A DNA stretch of 64,000 nt from CAVPXC01 sp963709505 (GCA_963709505.1 CAVPXC010000011.1:1-64000), one strand, 5' to 3'; shown: positions 27,295-36,411, counted from the stretch's first letter. A program made the numbers and translations. Notes: generated by a model from the letters alone, not told the origin.

Positions 27295-28772
27295 TCAACA
27301 GCTTTTGAGCACCAATCCGCTGCGCGGGGGCACCGTGGCGCCGTGGAGGATACCGGCGTCTACCTGCGCCGTGCCGGCGCCCCAGACTGCTTCCAATATG
27401 CAACCCTCCGATAGGATTCCTGCCACCGGCGCGGCCAGCCGCGCTGGGCTGTTGGATGCATTCAATGTGATCACCAGGGTCTCCTCGCCGGCCTGGCGCG
27501 CGTAGACTACCACATCTTCGGCTGCGTCCAGGCGCCGGTACGAGCCGCAGCACAGGGATCGATGCGCCTTGCGCAGCGCAATGGATCGTTTGACATAATC
27601 CAACAGGTCCTGATTCCAGGCCGGTAGTTCGCCGGCGTGACCCTCGTCAGGCCAGGGGAAGCTGCGCCGGCAGTCTGGGTCCCGTCCTCCCTCCATGCCG
27701 ATCTCATCGCCGTAGTAGATGCACGGCGCGCCGGGGAAAGTCATCAGAAACAACAGGCCCAGGCGGAACGCGCTTTCGTCGCGACGGGCGAGTGTGAGGA
27801 AGCGGGGGGTGTCATGGCTGTCGAGCAGGTTGAGCTGCGCCTGTGTGATTTCCAGCGGGTACAGATCGAGGATTTCGTCGATGGTATCGGCGAAGCCAGC
27901 CGCGTCGAGGCTGGGAACGTCGCCGTAGCCCGTGCCTTGGATCAGCTCGGTGTTGAGAGTGCGGCGGGCAAAAAAGCCCATGCAGGCTTTGGTCAGCGGG
28001 TAGTTCATCACTGCGTCGAATTGATCGCCCTGCAGCCAGCGGCTGGCGTTGGTCCAGATCTCGCCGACGATGTAGGCCTCCGGGTTGGCGTCCTTCACCC
28101 GCTGGCGGAACTCGCGCCAAAACGCGTCGTCGTCGATCTCGCTGGGCACATCCAGCCGCCAGCCATCGACGCCTTGCTCGATCCAGTGCTGCGCCACGTC
28201 CAATAAAAACTCGCGCACTGCGGGCGTCTGGGTGTTCAGCTTGGGCAGAGCGTGCAGGTTCCACCAAGCCGCGTAGTTTGGGGGCATATGTCCTTCGTAG
28301 GCGTGCAACGGCCAGCCTTGAACCTGGAACCAATCCAGGTAAGGCAACTCCGGGCCGTTCTCCAGCAGGTGGTTGAACTGGTAGAAGCCGCGGCTGGCAT
28401 GGTTGAACACGCCATCGATAATGACCCGGATGCCGCGGCGATGGGCTTCATCCAGCAGACGCCGCAGCGCGGGGTTGCCGCCCAGGATCGGATCGACCTG
28501 ATAGTAGTCGTAGGTGTGGTAGCGGTGATTCGCGGTGGATTGAAAAATCGGGCAGAAATAGATTGCGGTGATCCCCAGGTCCTTCAGGTAATCCAGCCGC
28601 TCGACCACGCCGATCAGATCGCCGCCCTTGAATCCATGGTTCGTCGGCGGGTGGTCCCAGCGCTCCAGGTTGCTTGGCTTCGGCACGGCGGCGCCGCCGC
28701 GAAGCGGTCGGGGAAGATCTGGTAGAAAATCGCGCTCTTGACCCAGTCGGGCGTCTGCACTGACGACATCAT
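27295..28772 (-). CDS. GH13 alpha-amylase family enzyme (neopullulanase/cyclomaltodextrinase-like; one frameshift)
   Basis: The N-terminus WVKSAIFYQIFPDRFA is typical of GH13 enzymes acting on maltodextrins. Missing one G near 28694-28702 shifts the frame; restoring it joins DRFARGGAAVPKPSNLERWD to the barrel. Conserved regions are DGVFNHASRGF, GWRLDVPSEID (nucleophile Asp), YIVGEIWTN (acid/base Glu) and LLDSHDTPRFL. A C-terminal beta domain ends in RSGLVLKSC. No signal peptide is present, so it is cytoplasmic, with about 492 residues. The ATG at 28772 is preceded by CGGAG; the frame is open further upstream to 28901 without family resemblance. Substrate specificity cannot be fixed from sequence alone. 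Confidence 0.88.
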
Positions 28773-29218
28773 CTGGTTGTGCTCCGAGAATGCGAGGGTA
28801 GATGGGTTGGCAAGAGGGTCGGCTGGCAGACCTGGCGCCGGCACGATCCGCTGCGAATCGTACACCAAGCTTCGCCAATTGCAAAGTCCGGCGTCTGGCA
28901 TTTGCGTGTTTCCTAGTCATCGCGTACTATCATGCACGCCAGTCTCCTGCTCGACCCAGATAACAGACCGGCGCGTATTCCCAAGATAGAGCATTGCAGA
29001 TGACTTGGTTGAGATTCAATACTCTGCATAATTAATCCTTGCGTGGTGTCACCCTGCAGAAACGTGGTTTACAGGGTATTCAATCCGCGCCTTCGTACGG
29101 GTTGCAGATTGCAAGTGGCGAGTTTTATGCAACCCGCAACCTGCGACCCGCAACCCGCAACCCGCTGAGAAGTGGTTGCGCGTGAGATTCCAGCCCAGAT
29201 GTCAGTAGAAGGCTACAC
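28773..29218. other. Intergenic region between divergent genes
   Basis: No gene is supported. On the minus strand an open extension of the amylase-family frame reaches 28901. At 29128-29163 there are heptamers of the type GCAACCC. No convincing promoter was found. Confidence 0.5.
29128..29163. repeat. Heptamer tandem repeat (GCAACCC)n
   Basis: About five degenerate 7-bp units lie upstream of the NUDIX gene, with a partial opposing GGGTTGCAGATTGCAAG about 30 bp before. Confidence 0.6.
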
Positions 29219-29764
29219 ATGGTTTACTTATGGGAGCTTCTCCACTCCGACGACGCCTTTCAAAACCGCTGGCTGCACGTCACCTTGGACACGGTGCGCC
29301 TCCCGACAGGGCACTCCTACGAGTACACCACCATCCGCCGCGATAGCGTCGGCGTGGCTGCGGTGGTGCTCAACGAAACCAACCAGGTTCTGTTGGAGCA
29401 GGAATATCGTCATCCAATAGGCGAGGTCGCCTATCAGCTTCCCGGTGGGCTGAATGCTGCGGCGGAGGATCCGGCGGAGTGCATCCGCCGCGAGCTGCGC
29501 GAGGAGACGGGTGTGCTGGCCGGCGAGCTGCATTACCTGGGCCGCTTCTGGAACAACCCGGCCACCAGCAACGGCGAGTGTCTCGTTTATCTGTGTCGCG
29601 AGTTCCGCCAGCAGGGCGCAACCGAGCACGACGCAGCAGAGTTCCTCGCCTGGGACTGGTACGACCTGGACTGGGTCAAAGCGCGGATCAAGGACGGCGT
29701 CATCCGCGATCGGGTGGTCATCTGCGGCCTGGCCTATCTCTGGCTGGACGGGGTGATCGCCTAG
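29219..29764 (+). CDS. NUDIX hydrolase, ADP-ribose pyrophosphatase-like
   Basis: The NUDIX box GLNAAAEDPAECIRRELREE followed by TGVL matches GX5EX7REUXEEXGU. The preceding VLLEQEYRHPIGEVAYQLPG is characteristic of the ADP-ribose/ADP-sugar pyrophosphatase subfamily, in which the beta-strand context QLPGG precedes the box. 181 residues, the usual size. The ATG at 29219 has no strong Shine-Dalgarno. It would hydrolyse nucleoside diphosphate derivatives in the cytoplasm; the exact substrate is unknown. Confidence 0.88.
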   Translation: MVYLWELLHSDDAFQNRWLHVTLDTVRLPTGHSYEYTTIRRDSVGVAAVVLNETNQVLLEQEYRHPIGEVAYQLPGGLNAAAEDPAECIRRELREETGVLAGELHYLGRFWNNPATSNGECLVYLCREFRQQGATEHDAAEFLAWDWYDLDWVKARIKDGVIRDRVVICGLAYLWLDGVIA

Positions 29765-29800
29765 GCCGGGGATTTCACCGTCGCACAAAAAACACGGCGT

Positions 29801-29836
29801 TTGACCATTGCGCACAGCGCCATGCTATGCTATAAT
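29801..29836 (+). promoter_or_regulatory. Promoter of the lipoprotein gene
   Basis: An extended -10, TGCTATAAT, ends at 29836. TTGACC at 29801 lies 24 bp upstream of TATAAT, too far, but 19 bp from the alternative TATGCT. The extended -10 may suffice. Confidence 0.5.
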
Positions 29837-29923
29837 TACCGACGAGGTAACTTCTCTCATTCAATCTACCGACCGTTGGCAGCGCAGGTGCTGCCGCCAG
29901 TGCACCGAAGCGAGGAACTACGC

Positions 29924-30931
29924 ATGATCAATCGCATCAAGCCCCGTGGAATGGCTGCCGTCATCGTCGTGCTTATCGTAGCTCTGCTGCTGGCAGGGTG
30001 TGGAGGCAAACAGGAGGAGGCGCAGCAACCGAAAAAAGAAGGACCGGTTTTACTGCCCAGCCTGACCGTGAAGTTGAGCGAAGAAGGCGCTCCTACGGTC
30101 TTGGGGATCCCGCCCAAGTTGTTGTCGACGGTGTTGCGTCAGGACGTCAGCGCGTTCAGCGTGCCGGCGGACACCGTGAAGCAACTCATGGATGCCGGCG
30201 TGCAGCATTTTGAGTTCATAGTGGCAGGTGATGGTCTCTATGTCTTCGTCAACGGCCAGCCCATGCCCTATCTGGTGATGAACGAACAGACCCGCCAAGG
30301 TGTGGGTGAATTGCTCAAGCTTGCCGGGGTCGATGACAAAATGGCGACCAACGTGCAGAACTTGCTCGACAACCAGTTCATCTCCCGCCTCGGCGTGCCG
30401 CTCGTCGTGAAGCTGCCTGTGCCCGCCGGGCAGGCCGAGATCCCGGTTCGAGCCAAGGGGCCCGTACCGCTGGTCAACACGGACCAGGCGCGTGGATCTG
30501 TCACCGATCCTTCGCTCATCGTCCACATGGATGTTGCCGTGGATGAGCAGGGCGCGCCGACCCTCGCCGGCGCCTCGATGTCGGACATGCAGGGTGCATT
30601 TGAGTCTGCAGGGCTGCCAGTCGATCTCAGCAGCGTCCGGATCGATCCCACGACGGTCGCCGGTCTGACTGCCGGCGGCATCCATCTGGTTCAGCTTGAG
30701 ACCCAGCCTGAGGGACTGTATCTTTACGTGAACGGCAAACCGCTGCCGCGCATTGCCTACGACCAGGCTCGTCTACAGAGTGCGCTGGACTTGTACGCCA
30801 AGCTACAGCCGGACAGCCCCAATGGTCCTTTGCTGAACTTCTTCGGCCCCTACCTCCAGCCGGCTGACATCGAGCTGTCGGTATTCCTGCCAGGCGCCGA
30901 ACAGGCCCAGCCCAGCCCGTTTGTGCAATAA
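29924..30931 (+). CDS. Predicted lipoprotein with internal duplication
   Basis: The ATG at 29924 starts MINRIKPRGMAAVIVVLIVA, followed by the lipobox LLAGC. The mature protein would be anchored by its N-terminal Cys outside the membrane. Two homologous halves are visible. Half one runs from LTVKLSEEGAPTVLGIP through GLYVFVNGQPMPYLVMNEQ; half two runs from VDEQGAPTLAGAS through GLYLYVNGKPLPRIAYDQA. Each pairs a GAPT segment with a G(L)Y(V/L)(F/Y)VNG(Q/K)P(M/L)P hairpin. 335 residues. I do not recognise the family. It is flanked by a good terminator. Confidence 0.85.
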   Translation: MINRIKPRGMAAVIVVLIVALLLAGCGGKQEEAQQPKKEGPVLLPSLTVKLSEEGAPTVLGIPPKLLSTVLRQDVSAFSVPADTVKQLMDAGVQHFEFIVAGDGLYVFVNGQPMPYLVMNEQTRQGVGELLKLAGVDDKMATNVQNLLDNQFISRLGVPLVVKLPVPAGQAEIPVRAKGPVPLVNTDQARGSVTDPSLIVHMDVAVDEQGAPTLAGASMSDMQGAFESAGLPVDLSSVRIDPTTVAGLTAGGIHLVQLETQPEGLYLYVNGKPLPRIAYDQARLQSALDLYAKLQPDSPNGPLLNFFGPYLQPADIELSVFLPGAEQAQPSPFVQ

Positions 30932-30971
30932 GACGACGCGGTTCCTGCACCGGACCGCCGAGTACGCCCAA

Positions 30972-31021
30972 AAACGAACAGCCGGAGGCTCTCTCAGCGG
31001 AGAGCCTCCGGCTGTTCGTTT
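30972..31021 (+). terminator. Rho-independent terminator of the lipoprotein gene
   Basis: A 22-bp perfect stem (AAACGAACAGCCGGAGGCTC and onward) with a 6-nt loop ends in TTCGTTTG. Confidence 0.88.
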
Positions 31022-31061
31022 GCGATGCATGCCGGTACAGATGGGGGAAGTAGACCAATAG

Positions 31062-31137
31062 TGAACAGTGAACAGTGAACAGTGAACAGTGACTGCACTG
31101 TTCACTGTTCACTGTTCACTGTTCACTGTTTACTGTT
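31062..31137 (-). repeat. Heptamer inverted arrays (AGTGAAC)n / (GTTCACT)n
   Basis: About five 7-bp units in one arm are followed by five of their complement, giving a hairpin. Read on the minus strand, the array starts inside the last codons of the gene ending at 31123, whose stop TGA belongs to the first ACAGTGA unit. Confidence 0.85.
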
Positions 31138-31662
31138 TTCGGCCGTCGCGTGTTCCCCCGGTAGGGCGTGCTGATAGTTAACCGGCTGGCTTCCTTGCTG
31201 CAATAACTCGACGGCATGCGGCAGTGCCGGTAGGATCACCGCCAGGTGCTCGCGCACGGCCTTTGGGCTTCCTGGCAGGTTAATGATCAGCGTTTGGCCT
31301 CGGATGCCCGACACGGCCCGGCTAAGCATGGCGTGCGGTGTGACCTGCAGGCTCGCCGCACGCATTGCCTCGGCGAAGCCGGGCGCCGGGCGTTCGATGA
31401 CGGCCCATGTGGCTTCCGGGGTGACATCGCGTGGCGCGAAACCGGTGCCGCCCGTGGTCAGCGCCAGGTCGACCTGGCATGTGTCGCACCAGCGACGCAG
31501 CGTTTCTTCGATGACCGGCCGTTCGTCGGGAATCAGTTCCTGAAGGATGATCTCCGCGCTCAGGCTGGCAAGGACGATATCTACAATCGCCGGCCCGCTG
31601 CGGTCCTCAGTCTCCCCACGCGCAGAGCGATCGCTGATGGTCAAGACACCCACACGAATCAT
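31123..31662 (-). CDS. MogA/MoaB family molybdenum cofactor biosynthesis protein
   Basis: The ATG at 31662 starts MIRVGVLTISDRSARGE, the standard start of the family. TTGGTGFAPRDVTPEAT is the molybdopterin-binding motif, and LIINLPGSPKAVREHL is the second conserved block. 179 residues. MogA adenylylates molybdopterin, while MoaB-type members are close relatives, and I cannot separate them here. The last codons (ENSKQ) are made of the neighbouring heptamer repeat. It follows the ribosomal S9 gene after a terminator, so it may have its own transcript. Confidence 0.85.
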   Translation of the reverse strand: MIRVGVLTISDRSARGETEDRSGPAIVDIVLASLSAEIILQELIPDERPVIEETLRRWCDTCQVDLALTTGGTGFAPRDVTPEATWAVIERPAPGFAEAMRAASLQVTPHAMLSRAVSGIRGQTLIINLPGSPKAVREHLAVILPALPHAVELLQQGSQPVNYQHALPGEHATAENSKQ

Positions 31663-31694
31663 GAGGTTTACCTTGCCTTGGTTTGAACGCGAAG

Positions 31695-31718
31695 AAGGGA
31701 TGGCCGCGGCCATCCCTT
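31695..31718 (-). terminator. Terminator after rpsI
   Basis: A perfect 24-bp palindrome (AAGGGATGGCCG and complement) is followed on the minus strand by CTTCTTCG. It marks the end of the long ribosomal operon. Confidence 0.65.
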
Positions 31719-31740
31719 TCGATATGCAATGCTGTGCAGC

Positions 31741-32154
31741 CTAGCGCTTGGTGTACTGAGGCGCTTTGCGAGCGCGCTTCAGACCGGGCTTCTTGCGTTC
31801 CTTCTCGCGCGGGTCGCGCGTCAGGAAGCCGCCGTGCCGCATTAGCGGGCGCAGACGCTGCTCCGGCTGAGGAACGTCCTGATCGCGGTGGCTGACGGCC
31901 CGGGCGATGCCCATGCTGACCGCGGTGGATTGGCCGGTGACGCCACCGCCCTGAACCTTCACAGACACGTTGACCGTGCCGAGCAGGCCAGCGGCCTCCA
32001 GAGGCAACAGCACCGCGCGCTGGTCGCCGACCCGGGTGAAGTATTCCTCCATGGGCAGGTCGTTGACAACGATCTTGCCATTGCCAACATACATCCGAAC
32101 CCGCGCCGACGCTCGCTTGCGCCTACCGGTGCCCTGGTAATAGTCCAATGCCAT
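31741..32154 (-). CDS. rpsI: Ribosomal protein S9
   Basis: The ATG at 32154 (MALDYYQGTGRRKRASARVR) follows AGAGGAGAG. The C-terminal TRDPREKERKKPGLKRARKA and final YTKR are the hallmark of S9, whose tail reaches the P-site tRNA. 137 residues. It is paired with L13 just upstream as usual. A longer frame in front is made of octamer repeats and is not counted. Confidence 0.97.
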   Translation of the reverse strand: MALDYYQGTGRRKRASARVRMYVGNGKIVVNDLPMEEYFTRVGDQRAVLLPLEAAGLLGTVNVSVKVQGGGVTGQSTAVSMGIARAVSHRDQDVPQPEQRLRPLMRHGGFLTRDPREKERKKPGLKRARKAPQYTKR

Positions 32155-32166
32155 GTTTCTCTCTCC

Positions 32167-32240
32167 TCTGTATTGGTGCGGTAGTGCGGAAGTAAGATAG
32201 TGCGGCAATTGCAACTATCTCACTATCCCACTATCTCACT
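32167..32240 (-). repeat. Octamer inverted arrays between rplM and rpsI
   Basis: Read on the minus strand, units GTGAGATA/GTGGGATA begin at the L13 stop TGA, and the opposing arm reads CCGCACTA / TACCGCAC. The arms form a hairpin inside the operon, just before the S9 ribosome-binding site. Confidence 0.8.
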
Positions 32241-32664
32241 GACTCAACGGCTTAGGCTGCTGCGCCTGATGCGGGTGATCGGGCTCTCGGTAGACTTTGA
32301 GCTTCTTGATCATCTGGCGACCCAGGCGGTTCTTCGGCAGCATGCCGCGCACCGCGAGTCGAATCACCCGATCTGGGTGTTGTTTTAGCTGATCGCGCAA
32401 CGAGATCGTCTTCAGGCCGCCCGGATACTGCGAGTGTCGGTAGTACATTTTTTGATCGAGCTTGTCACCGGTCACACGAACCTTCTCGGCGTTGACCACG
32501 ATGACAAAATCACCGCAGTCCATGTGAGGCGAGAAGATGGGCTTGTGCTTGCCCCGTAGGACCGAAGCAATCTGGCTAGCCAGGCGCCCAAGGGTCAGGC
32601 CGGTGGCGTCGATCACGTACCATTCCCGGTTGATGTCGTCAGGCTTGGTAGTGTAAGTTCTCAC
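32236..32664 (-). CDS. rplM: Ribosomal protein L13
   Basis: The start MRTYTTKPDDINREWYVIDA and then GLTLGRLASQIASVLRGKHK are typical of L13, as is GMLPKNRLGRQMIKKLKVY near the end. 142 residues, normal length. An early-assembling large-subunit protein, co-transcribed with S9. Confidence 0.97.
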   Translation of the reverse strand: MRTYTTKPDDINREWYVIDATGLTLGRLASQIASVLRGKHKPIFSPHMDCGDFVIVVNAEKVRVTGDKLDQKMYYRHSQYPGGLKTISLRDQLKQHPDRVIRLAVRGMLPKNRLGRQMIKKLKVYREPDHPHQAQQPKPLSQ

Positions 32665-32767
32665 GTTCTTGCTCCTCGGATTCTTCGCTTTCGCTACTGA
32701 TGAACTTGCTTGAGCCGGTCTTTGTTTGCACCCCGGATGGGGCCGACCGAGCCCTGTCGTCGTTCAT

Positions 32768-33532
32768 CTAGTACTTGACCTCGACCAAGCACAGGCCACA
32801 TGCTGGCGCCGGTGGGGCGGCCGCGGATCGATCTGTTGCCGCCAGGATATCGGCAACACCTGTGACGCTTTGGCGGCCCGTGCCCACCTCGATCAGTGTG
32901 CCGGCGATGGTGCGGACCATGCGTCGCAGAAACGCATTGGCTTCGATCTCGAACACCAGCAGCTGTTCGGTCCGCTGCCAGATCGCTCGATGCACATCCC
33001 GGATGGTCACCTCGCCTTGCGTCGGCTGGCCGAAGCTGGCAAAGTCGTGTGTGCCTACCAACAGGGCCGCGGCTTCGTTCATTTGCGCCGCATCCAGCGC
33101 TCTTGGCTCGTAGTGAGCGTAGCGCTGATGCAGCGGAGAGCGCCACTTGGCCGTCCACACGCTGTAGCGGTAGATGCGGCTTCGGGCGCTGAAGCGCGGG
33201 TGAAAGCCTGGCTCGGTGACTGGCTCTACCTGCCGAACTGCGATGGCGGCTGGCAGAAGGGCGTTCCAGGCACGCTCGAGGTCGACGATCGAGTGACGCC
33301 ATGTCAGCGTCGCCATGATTACCTGGCCTGTGGCGTGAACACCGGCGTCAGTCCGCCCCGCATAGCGCACCCGGCTCGGGTGGCCTGCCAGACGTGCCAA
33401 GACCTTCTCCAGTTCACCTTGGATCGTGGGCTTGCCGGATTGGATCTGAAACCCGAAGTAATCCGTGCCATCGTACTCTACAAGAGCACGAATTTGTCGT
33501 TTATCCCGGTTTTCTTCCTCTCCACTCTCCAC
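32768..33532 (-). CDS. truA: tRNA pseudouridine(38-40) synthase TruA
   Basis: TruA makes pseudouridine in the anticodon arm of tRNAs. ALVEYDGTDYFGFQIQ is the N-terminal signature and YAGRTDAGVHATGQV contains the catalytic Asp. NAFLRRMVRTIAGTLIEVG is the conserved C-terminal helix. The start is uncertain because the 5' end runs into a heptamer repeat. A GTG at 33532 gives about 254 residues, and no ATG is well placed. Its position between L17 and L13 is common. Confidence 0.93.
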   Translation of the reverse strand: MESGEEENRDKRQIRALVEYDGTDYFGFQIQSGKPTIQGELEKVLARLAGHPSRVRYAGRTDAGVHATGQVIMATLTWRHSIVDLERAWNALLPAAIAVRQVEPVTEPGFHPRFSARSRIYRYSVWTAKWRSPLHQRYAHYEPRALDAAQMNEAAALLVGTHDFASFGQPTQGEVTIRDVHRAIWQRTEQLLVFEIEANAFLRRMVRTIAGTLIEVGTGRQSVTGVADILAATDRSAAAPPAPACGLCLVEVKY

Positions 33533-33557
33533 TCTCCACTCTCCACTCTCTGCCCGC
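33522..33557 (-). repeat. Heptamer tandem repeat (GTGGAGA)n between rplQ and truA
   Basis: About four units lie in one arm, overlapping the proposed start of truA. It is the only repeat of the class that seems to encode the beginning of a gene. Confidence 0.7.
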
Positions 33558-33563
33558 GTCGCT

Positions 33564-33932
33564 CTACTCCTCCACCAGCTCGATTTGGACCATCTCCGCG
33601 CCGTCGCCTTTGCGGGGTCCCAGTCGGGTGATGCGGACGTAGCCACCGGGCCGGCTGGCGTAACGCGGCGCGATATCGTTGAACAGTTTCTTGACAACGA
33701 CCGCGTCGTTCAAGCGAGCCATCGCCAGGCGCTGTGCATGGACACGGTTGCCCAACACACCGCGCTTCGCCAGGCTGATCAGCTTTTCAGCCTGCGGCCG
33801 GATAGCTCTGGCCTTCGCATCGGTCGTGTGAATGACCTCGTGATCAAACAGTTCAATAGTCAAGCTTCGGAACAACGCCTTGCGCTGGCCGCTGCTGCGG
33901 TTCAGTTGGCGTCCTGCTCTTCTATGTCTCAT
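33564..33932 (-). CDS. rplQ: Ribosomal protein L17
   Basis: The start MRHRRAGRQLNRSSGQRKAL is diagnostic of L17. 122 residues. It follows rpoA by 12 bp, the classical end of the alpha operon. Confidence 0.97.
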   Translation of the reverse strand: MRHRRAGRQLNRSSGQRKALFRSLTIELFDHEVIHTTDAKARAIRPQAEKLISLAKRGVLGNRVHAQRLAMARLNDAVVVKKLFNDIAPRYASRPGGYVRITRLGPRKGDGAEMVQIELVEE

Positions 33933-33944
33933 CGAAAAATGCTC

Positions 33945-35021
33945 CTATCCAGCCTCGCCGCCAGACGTCATCGCCGCCAGGAGGGCGTCGACGTCGATAT
34001 CGATGCTCGAATCGTCGCCCAGATCCTGCTCGTCCAGCTCGTCTTCGATCATGCCGGCCTGCCCTGGCTCCTGCAGCGGTATCTTGACGTGCTCCAGGAA
34101 ACCCTTGATTTTGAGCTGTTCCATCAGTTCGTCCAACGATTTTTGGCCGAAGTTGCGGATGCTCAACAATTCCTCAGGTCCCCTTTCCAAGCGGTCGATA
34201 ATCTCGCCAACCTTTGTGATGCCCGCGCGTTTTAGGCAGTTGTAGGCTCGCACGGACAGCTCCAAGTCTTCGATCTGAGCATCGTAGATATGGGCAGGAA
34301 CGCTATCATCAACCTTTTCCGTTTGCGGGACGATGACTGCCTCAACGCCCGCGATGAGCGCCAGGTGTTGCACGAGCAGCTTTGCCGCCTCACTAAGCGA
34401 TTCCTCAGGTGAGATCGTGCCATCCGTCCAGATTTCAAGGACCAGCTTGTCGTAGTCGGTCTGCTGGCCGATGCGCGCCCGCTCGATGTGATAGGATGCC
34501 TTGCGCACCGGGCTAAAGATCGCATCGATGGGGATTTCGCCTAACGGCAACTTGCCGCGCTCTTCAGCAGGCGAATAGCCGCGACCGCGGCGAATGGTGA
34601 ACTCGACGTATAGATCGACGTCATTGCTGTCGGCGGTCAGAAGCAACAGGTCGGGATTGATGATCTCAACCTCGGGCGGGCACAGCAAGTCGGCGGCGGT
34701 GACGGGGCCTTCGGCATTGACCTGCAGGCTGCAGCGTACTGGGTCATCGCTGAAGCTCTTGACTCGCAGCAGTTTCACGTTTAGGATGAGGGCCGTCGTA
34801 TCCTCGCGCACGTGGGGGATCGTAGAGAATTCGTGATGCACCCCTTCGATGCGCACCGAGGCTACAGCGGCTCCGGACAACGAGGACAGCAACACGCGAC
34901 GCAACGCGTTACCCAGCGTTACGCCGTAGCCGCTCTCCAAAGGGCCAATCACAAAGCGACCGTATTGCTGTGACTTGGCCTCGCACTCGATTTTTGGTAG
35001 AACAATATTCAAATTGAGCAA
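33945..35021 (-). CDS. rpoA: RNA polymerase alpha subunit
   Basis: The N-terminal assembly domain shows ESGYGVTLGNALRRVLLSSL, and the C-terminal domain that contacts DNA and activators shows IEDLELSVRAYNCLKRAGIT and FGQKSLDELMEQLK. An acidic C-terminal extension (EDELDEQDLGDDSSIDIDVD) follows. 358 residues. The start is a TTG at 35021 with AGAGGAGG upstream; no ATG is suitable. Confidence 0.97.
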   Translation of the reverse strand: MLNLNIVLPKIECEAKSQQYGRFVIGPLESGYGVTLGNALRRVLLSSLSGAAVASVRIEGVHHEFSTIPHVREDTTALILNVKLLRVKSFSDDPVRCSLQVNAEGPVTAADLLCPPEVEIINPDLLLLTADSNDVDLYVEFTIRRGRGYSPAEERGKLPLGEIPIDAIFSPVRKASYHIERARIGQQTDYDKLVLEIWTDGTISPEESLSEAAKLLVQHLALIAGVEAVIVPQTEKVDDSVPAHIYDAQIEDLELSVRAYNCLKRAGITKVGEIIDRLERGPEELLSIRNFGQKSLDELMEQLKIKGFLEHVKIPLQEPGQAGMIEDELDEQDLGDDSSIDIDVDALLAAMTSGGEAG

Positions 35022-35121
35022 GGCTCACCCTCCTCTGGCTCAGATCGTCCGTAACCGGTGGCTGATGTCGCCGTGCAGGCAAAATCGGCCATGCCCAGGG
35101 ATGCTCAACCAGTGTCGGCAT

Positions 35122-35170
35122 CCGTGTTTGCTTTCGCCAGCCGGTACACGACCGGCGAAAGCAAACACGG
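35122..35170 (-). terminator. Strong hairpin between rpsD and rpoA
   Basis: CCGTGTTTGCTTTCGCC pairs with its complement around an inner GCCGGT/ACCGGC stem. No T-run follows on the minus strand, so it is more likely an mRNA-processing or attenuating hairpin than a full terminator. Confidence 0.55.
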
Positions 35171-35181
35171 GTTGGCGAGAG

Positions 35182-35817
35182 TTAGCGGCTGTAGAACTCG
35201 ACGACCAACTGCTCGTTGATCGGGATGTCGATGTCCTGGCGCGATGGTCTGCTTAGCACGCGGCCCTGAAGCGAGGCAGCGTCCAGGCTCAGCCAGGGAG
35301 GTGCTGCACGCTCGCCGAGGTACTCGCCTAGAATTCGGAAGTACTCACGGCTGCGGCTTTCGGCCCGGACCGCAATCACGTCGTTTGGCTTGACCAGGTA
35401 CGATGGCACGTCTGTTTTGCGTCCATTGACCGTGATATGCCCGTGGCGCACCAGCTGCCGGGCCTGCGCCCGCGATTGGCCGAAGCCGAGTCGGAACACG
35501 GTGTTATCCAAGCGCGACTCGAGCACAACCAGCAAAATAGCGCCGGTCAGGCCCTTGGAGCGCACCGCATAACGGAAATACCGCCGGAATTGGCGTTCCA
35601 TCACACCATAAATGCGCTTTACCTTTTGTTTTTCGCGCAGCTGGAGCGAATAGTCGCTCTGACTGCGTTTGAATTGAACTTTTCTGGCGTGCTGACCAGG
35701 CGGGAAGCCGCGTCGCTCGAAAGCGCACTTGGGCGACATGCATCGATCTCCCTTGAGATAGAGCTTCTGGCCCTCGCGTCGGCATAGCCTACATACAGCA
35801 TCAGTATAACGTGCCAA
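35182..35817 (-). CDS. rpsD: Ribosomal protein S4 (zinc-binding form)
   Basis: The start is a TTG at 35817 placed 7 bp after AGGAGG; it gives MARYTDAVCRLCRREGQKLY. Four Cys (CRLC and CMSPKC) form the zinc site of the C+ S4 type. The S4 RNA-binding domain reads LDNTVFRLGFGQSRAQARQL and HITVNGRKTDVPSYLVK. 211 residues. It nucleates small-subunit assembly. Confidence 0.96.
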   Translation of the reverse strand: MARYTDAVCRLCRREGQKLYLKGDRCMSPKCAFERRGFPPGQHARKVQFKRSQSDYSLQLREKQKVKRIYGVMERQFRRYFRYAVRSKGLTGAILLVVLESRLDNTVFRLGFGQSRAQARQLVRHGHITVNGRKTDVPSYLVKPNDVIAVRAESRSREYFRILGEYLGERAAPPWLSLDAASLQGRVLSRPSRQDIDIPINEQLVVEFYSR

Positions 35818-36011
35818 GTTACTGCCTCCTATAAAGAGTGTGGTGAGAGCCATTGCCAACACAGGTTGACAGTCTCTCACTTGGGTTACCGAGAGGTTTA
35901 CGGCTTGGCAACCTTCGTCCCTCTCACATGGCGCAGTGAGCAGCGGTCGAAACCCTGCCCACACCAGTCAAAGCACCGCACGGCCTCACAATCGACCGCA
36001 CGACACACCTG
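35818..36011. other. Gap between rpsK and rpsD
   Basis: About 190 bp hold no gene. Only the AGGAGG of rpsD and modest inverted repeats were seen. Confidence 0.5.
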
Positions 36012-36411
36012 CTAAACGCGCCTCTTCTTGGGCGGGCGACAGCCGTTGTGCGGCAGGGGGGTCACATCGGTAATGCTGGTCACCTTGAGTTCCAACTGCT
36101 TGCAGCGAGCGGATCGCTGCCTCGCGGCCGGGGCCAGGTCCCTTGACATACACATCGATTTCCCGCATACCCATGTCCATGGCTGCCTTGCCGGAAGAGC
36201 TGCCTGCCAACTGGGCGGCGTAGGGTGTGCTCTTGCGCGAGCCCTTGAAGCCGGCGCTGCCAGAGCTTGCCCAGGTGACAGCGTTGCCTTGTTGGTCGGT
36301 AATCGTCACGATCGTGTTGTTGAAGCTCGCCTGGATGTGCGCCTGGCCATGAGGTACGGTACGCTTCTCACGGCGCTGCCCTCGACGGACGGTGCGTCTT
36401 GGCTTTCCCAT
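36012..36411 (-). CDS. rpsK: Ribosomal protein S11 (one-base indel near the end)
   Basis: The start GKPRRTVRRGQRREKRTVPH and body QASFNNTIVTITDQQGNAVT are S11. Near 36090 an extra A (GGAACT for GGACT on the minus strand) shifts the frame. Removing it restores LQAVGLKVTSITDVTPLPHN and the invariant GCRPPKKRRV end, 132 residues. A frameshifted S11 would be lethal in a single-copy gene, so this is almost certainly a consensus error. Confidence 0.95.

Noticed and set aside
31062..31137. Plain rho-independent terminator explanation for the heptamer hairpin
   Set aside because: The unit is tandemly repeated, lacks a defined T-run, lies beside a separate good terminator at 30972, and similar arrays occur inside the ribosomal operon where termination would be harmful.
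35122..35170. Complete terminator between rpsD and rpoA
   Set aside because: There is no T-run after the stem, and a full stop would cut off rpoA and rplQ from their operon.
36012..36411. rpsK as a pseudogene
   Set aside because: The conserved S11 end is intact in another frame one base away; a dead single-copy rpsK is not plausible. Treated as a consensus error.
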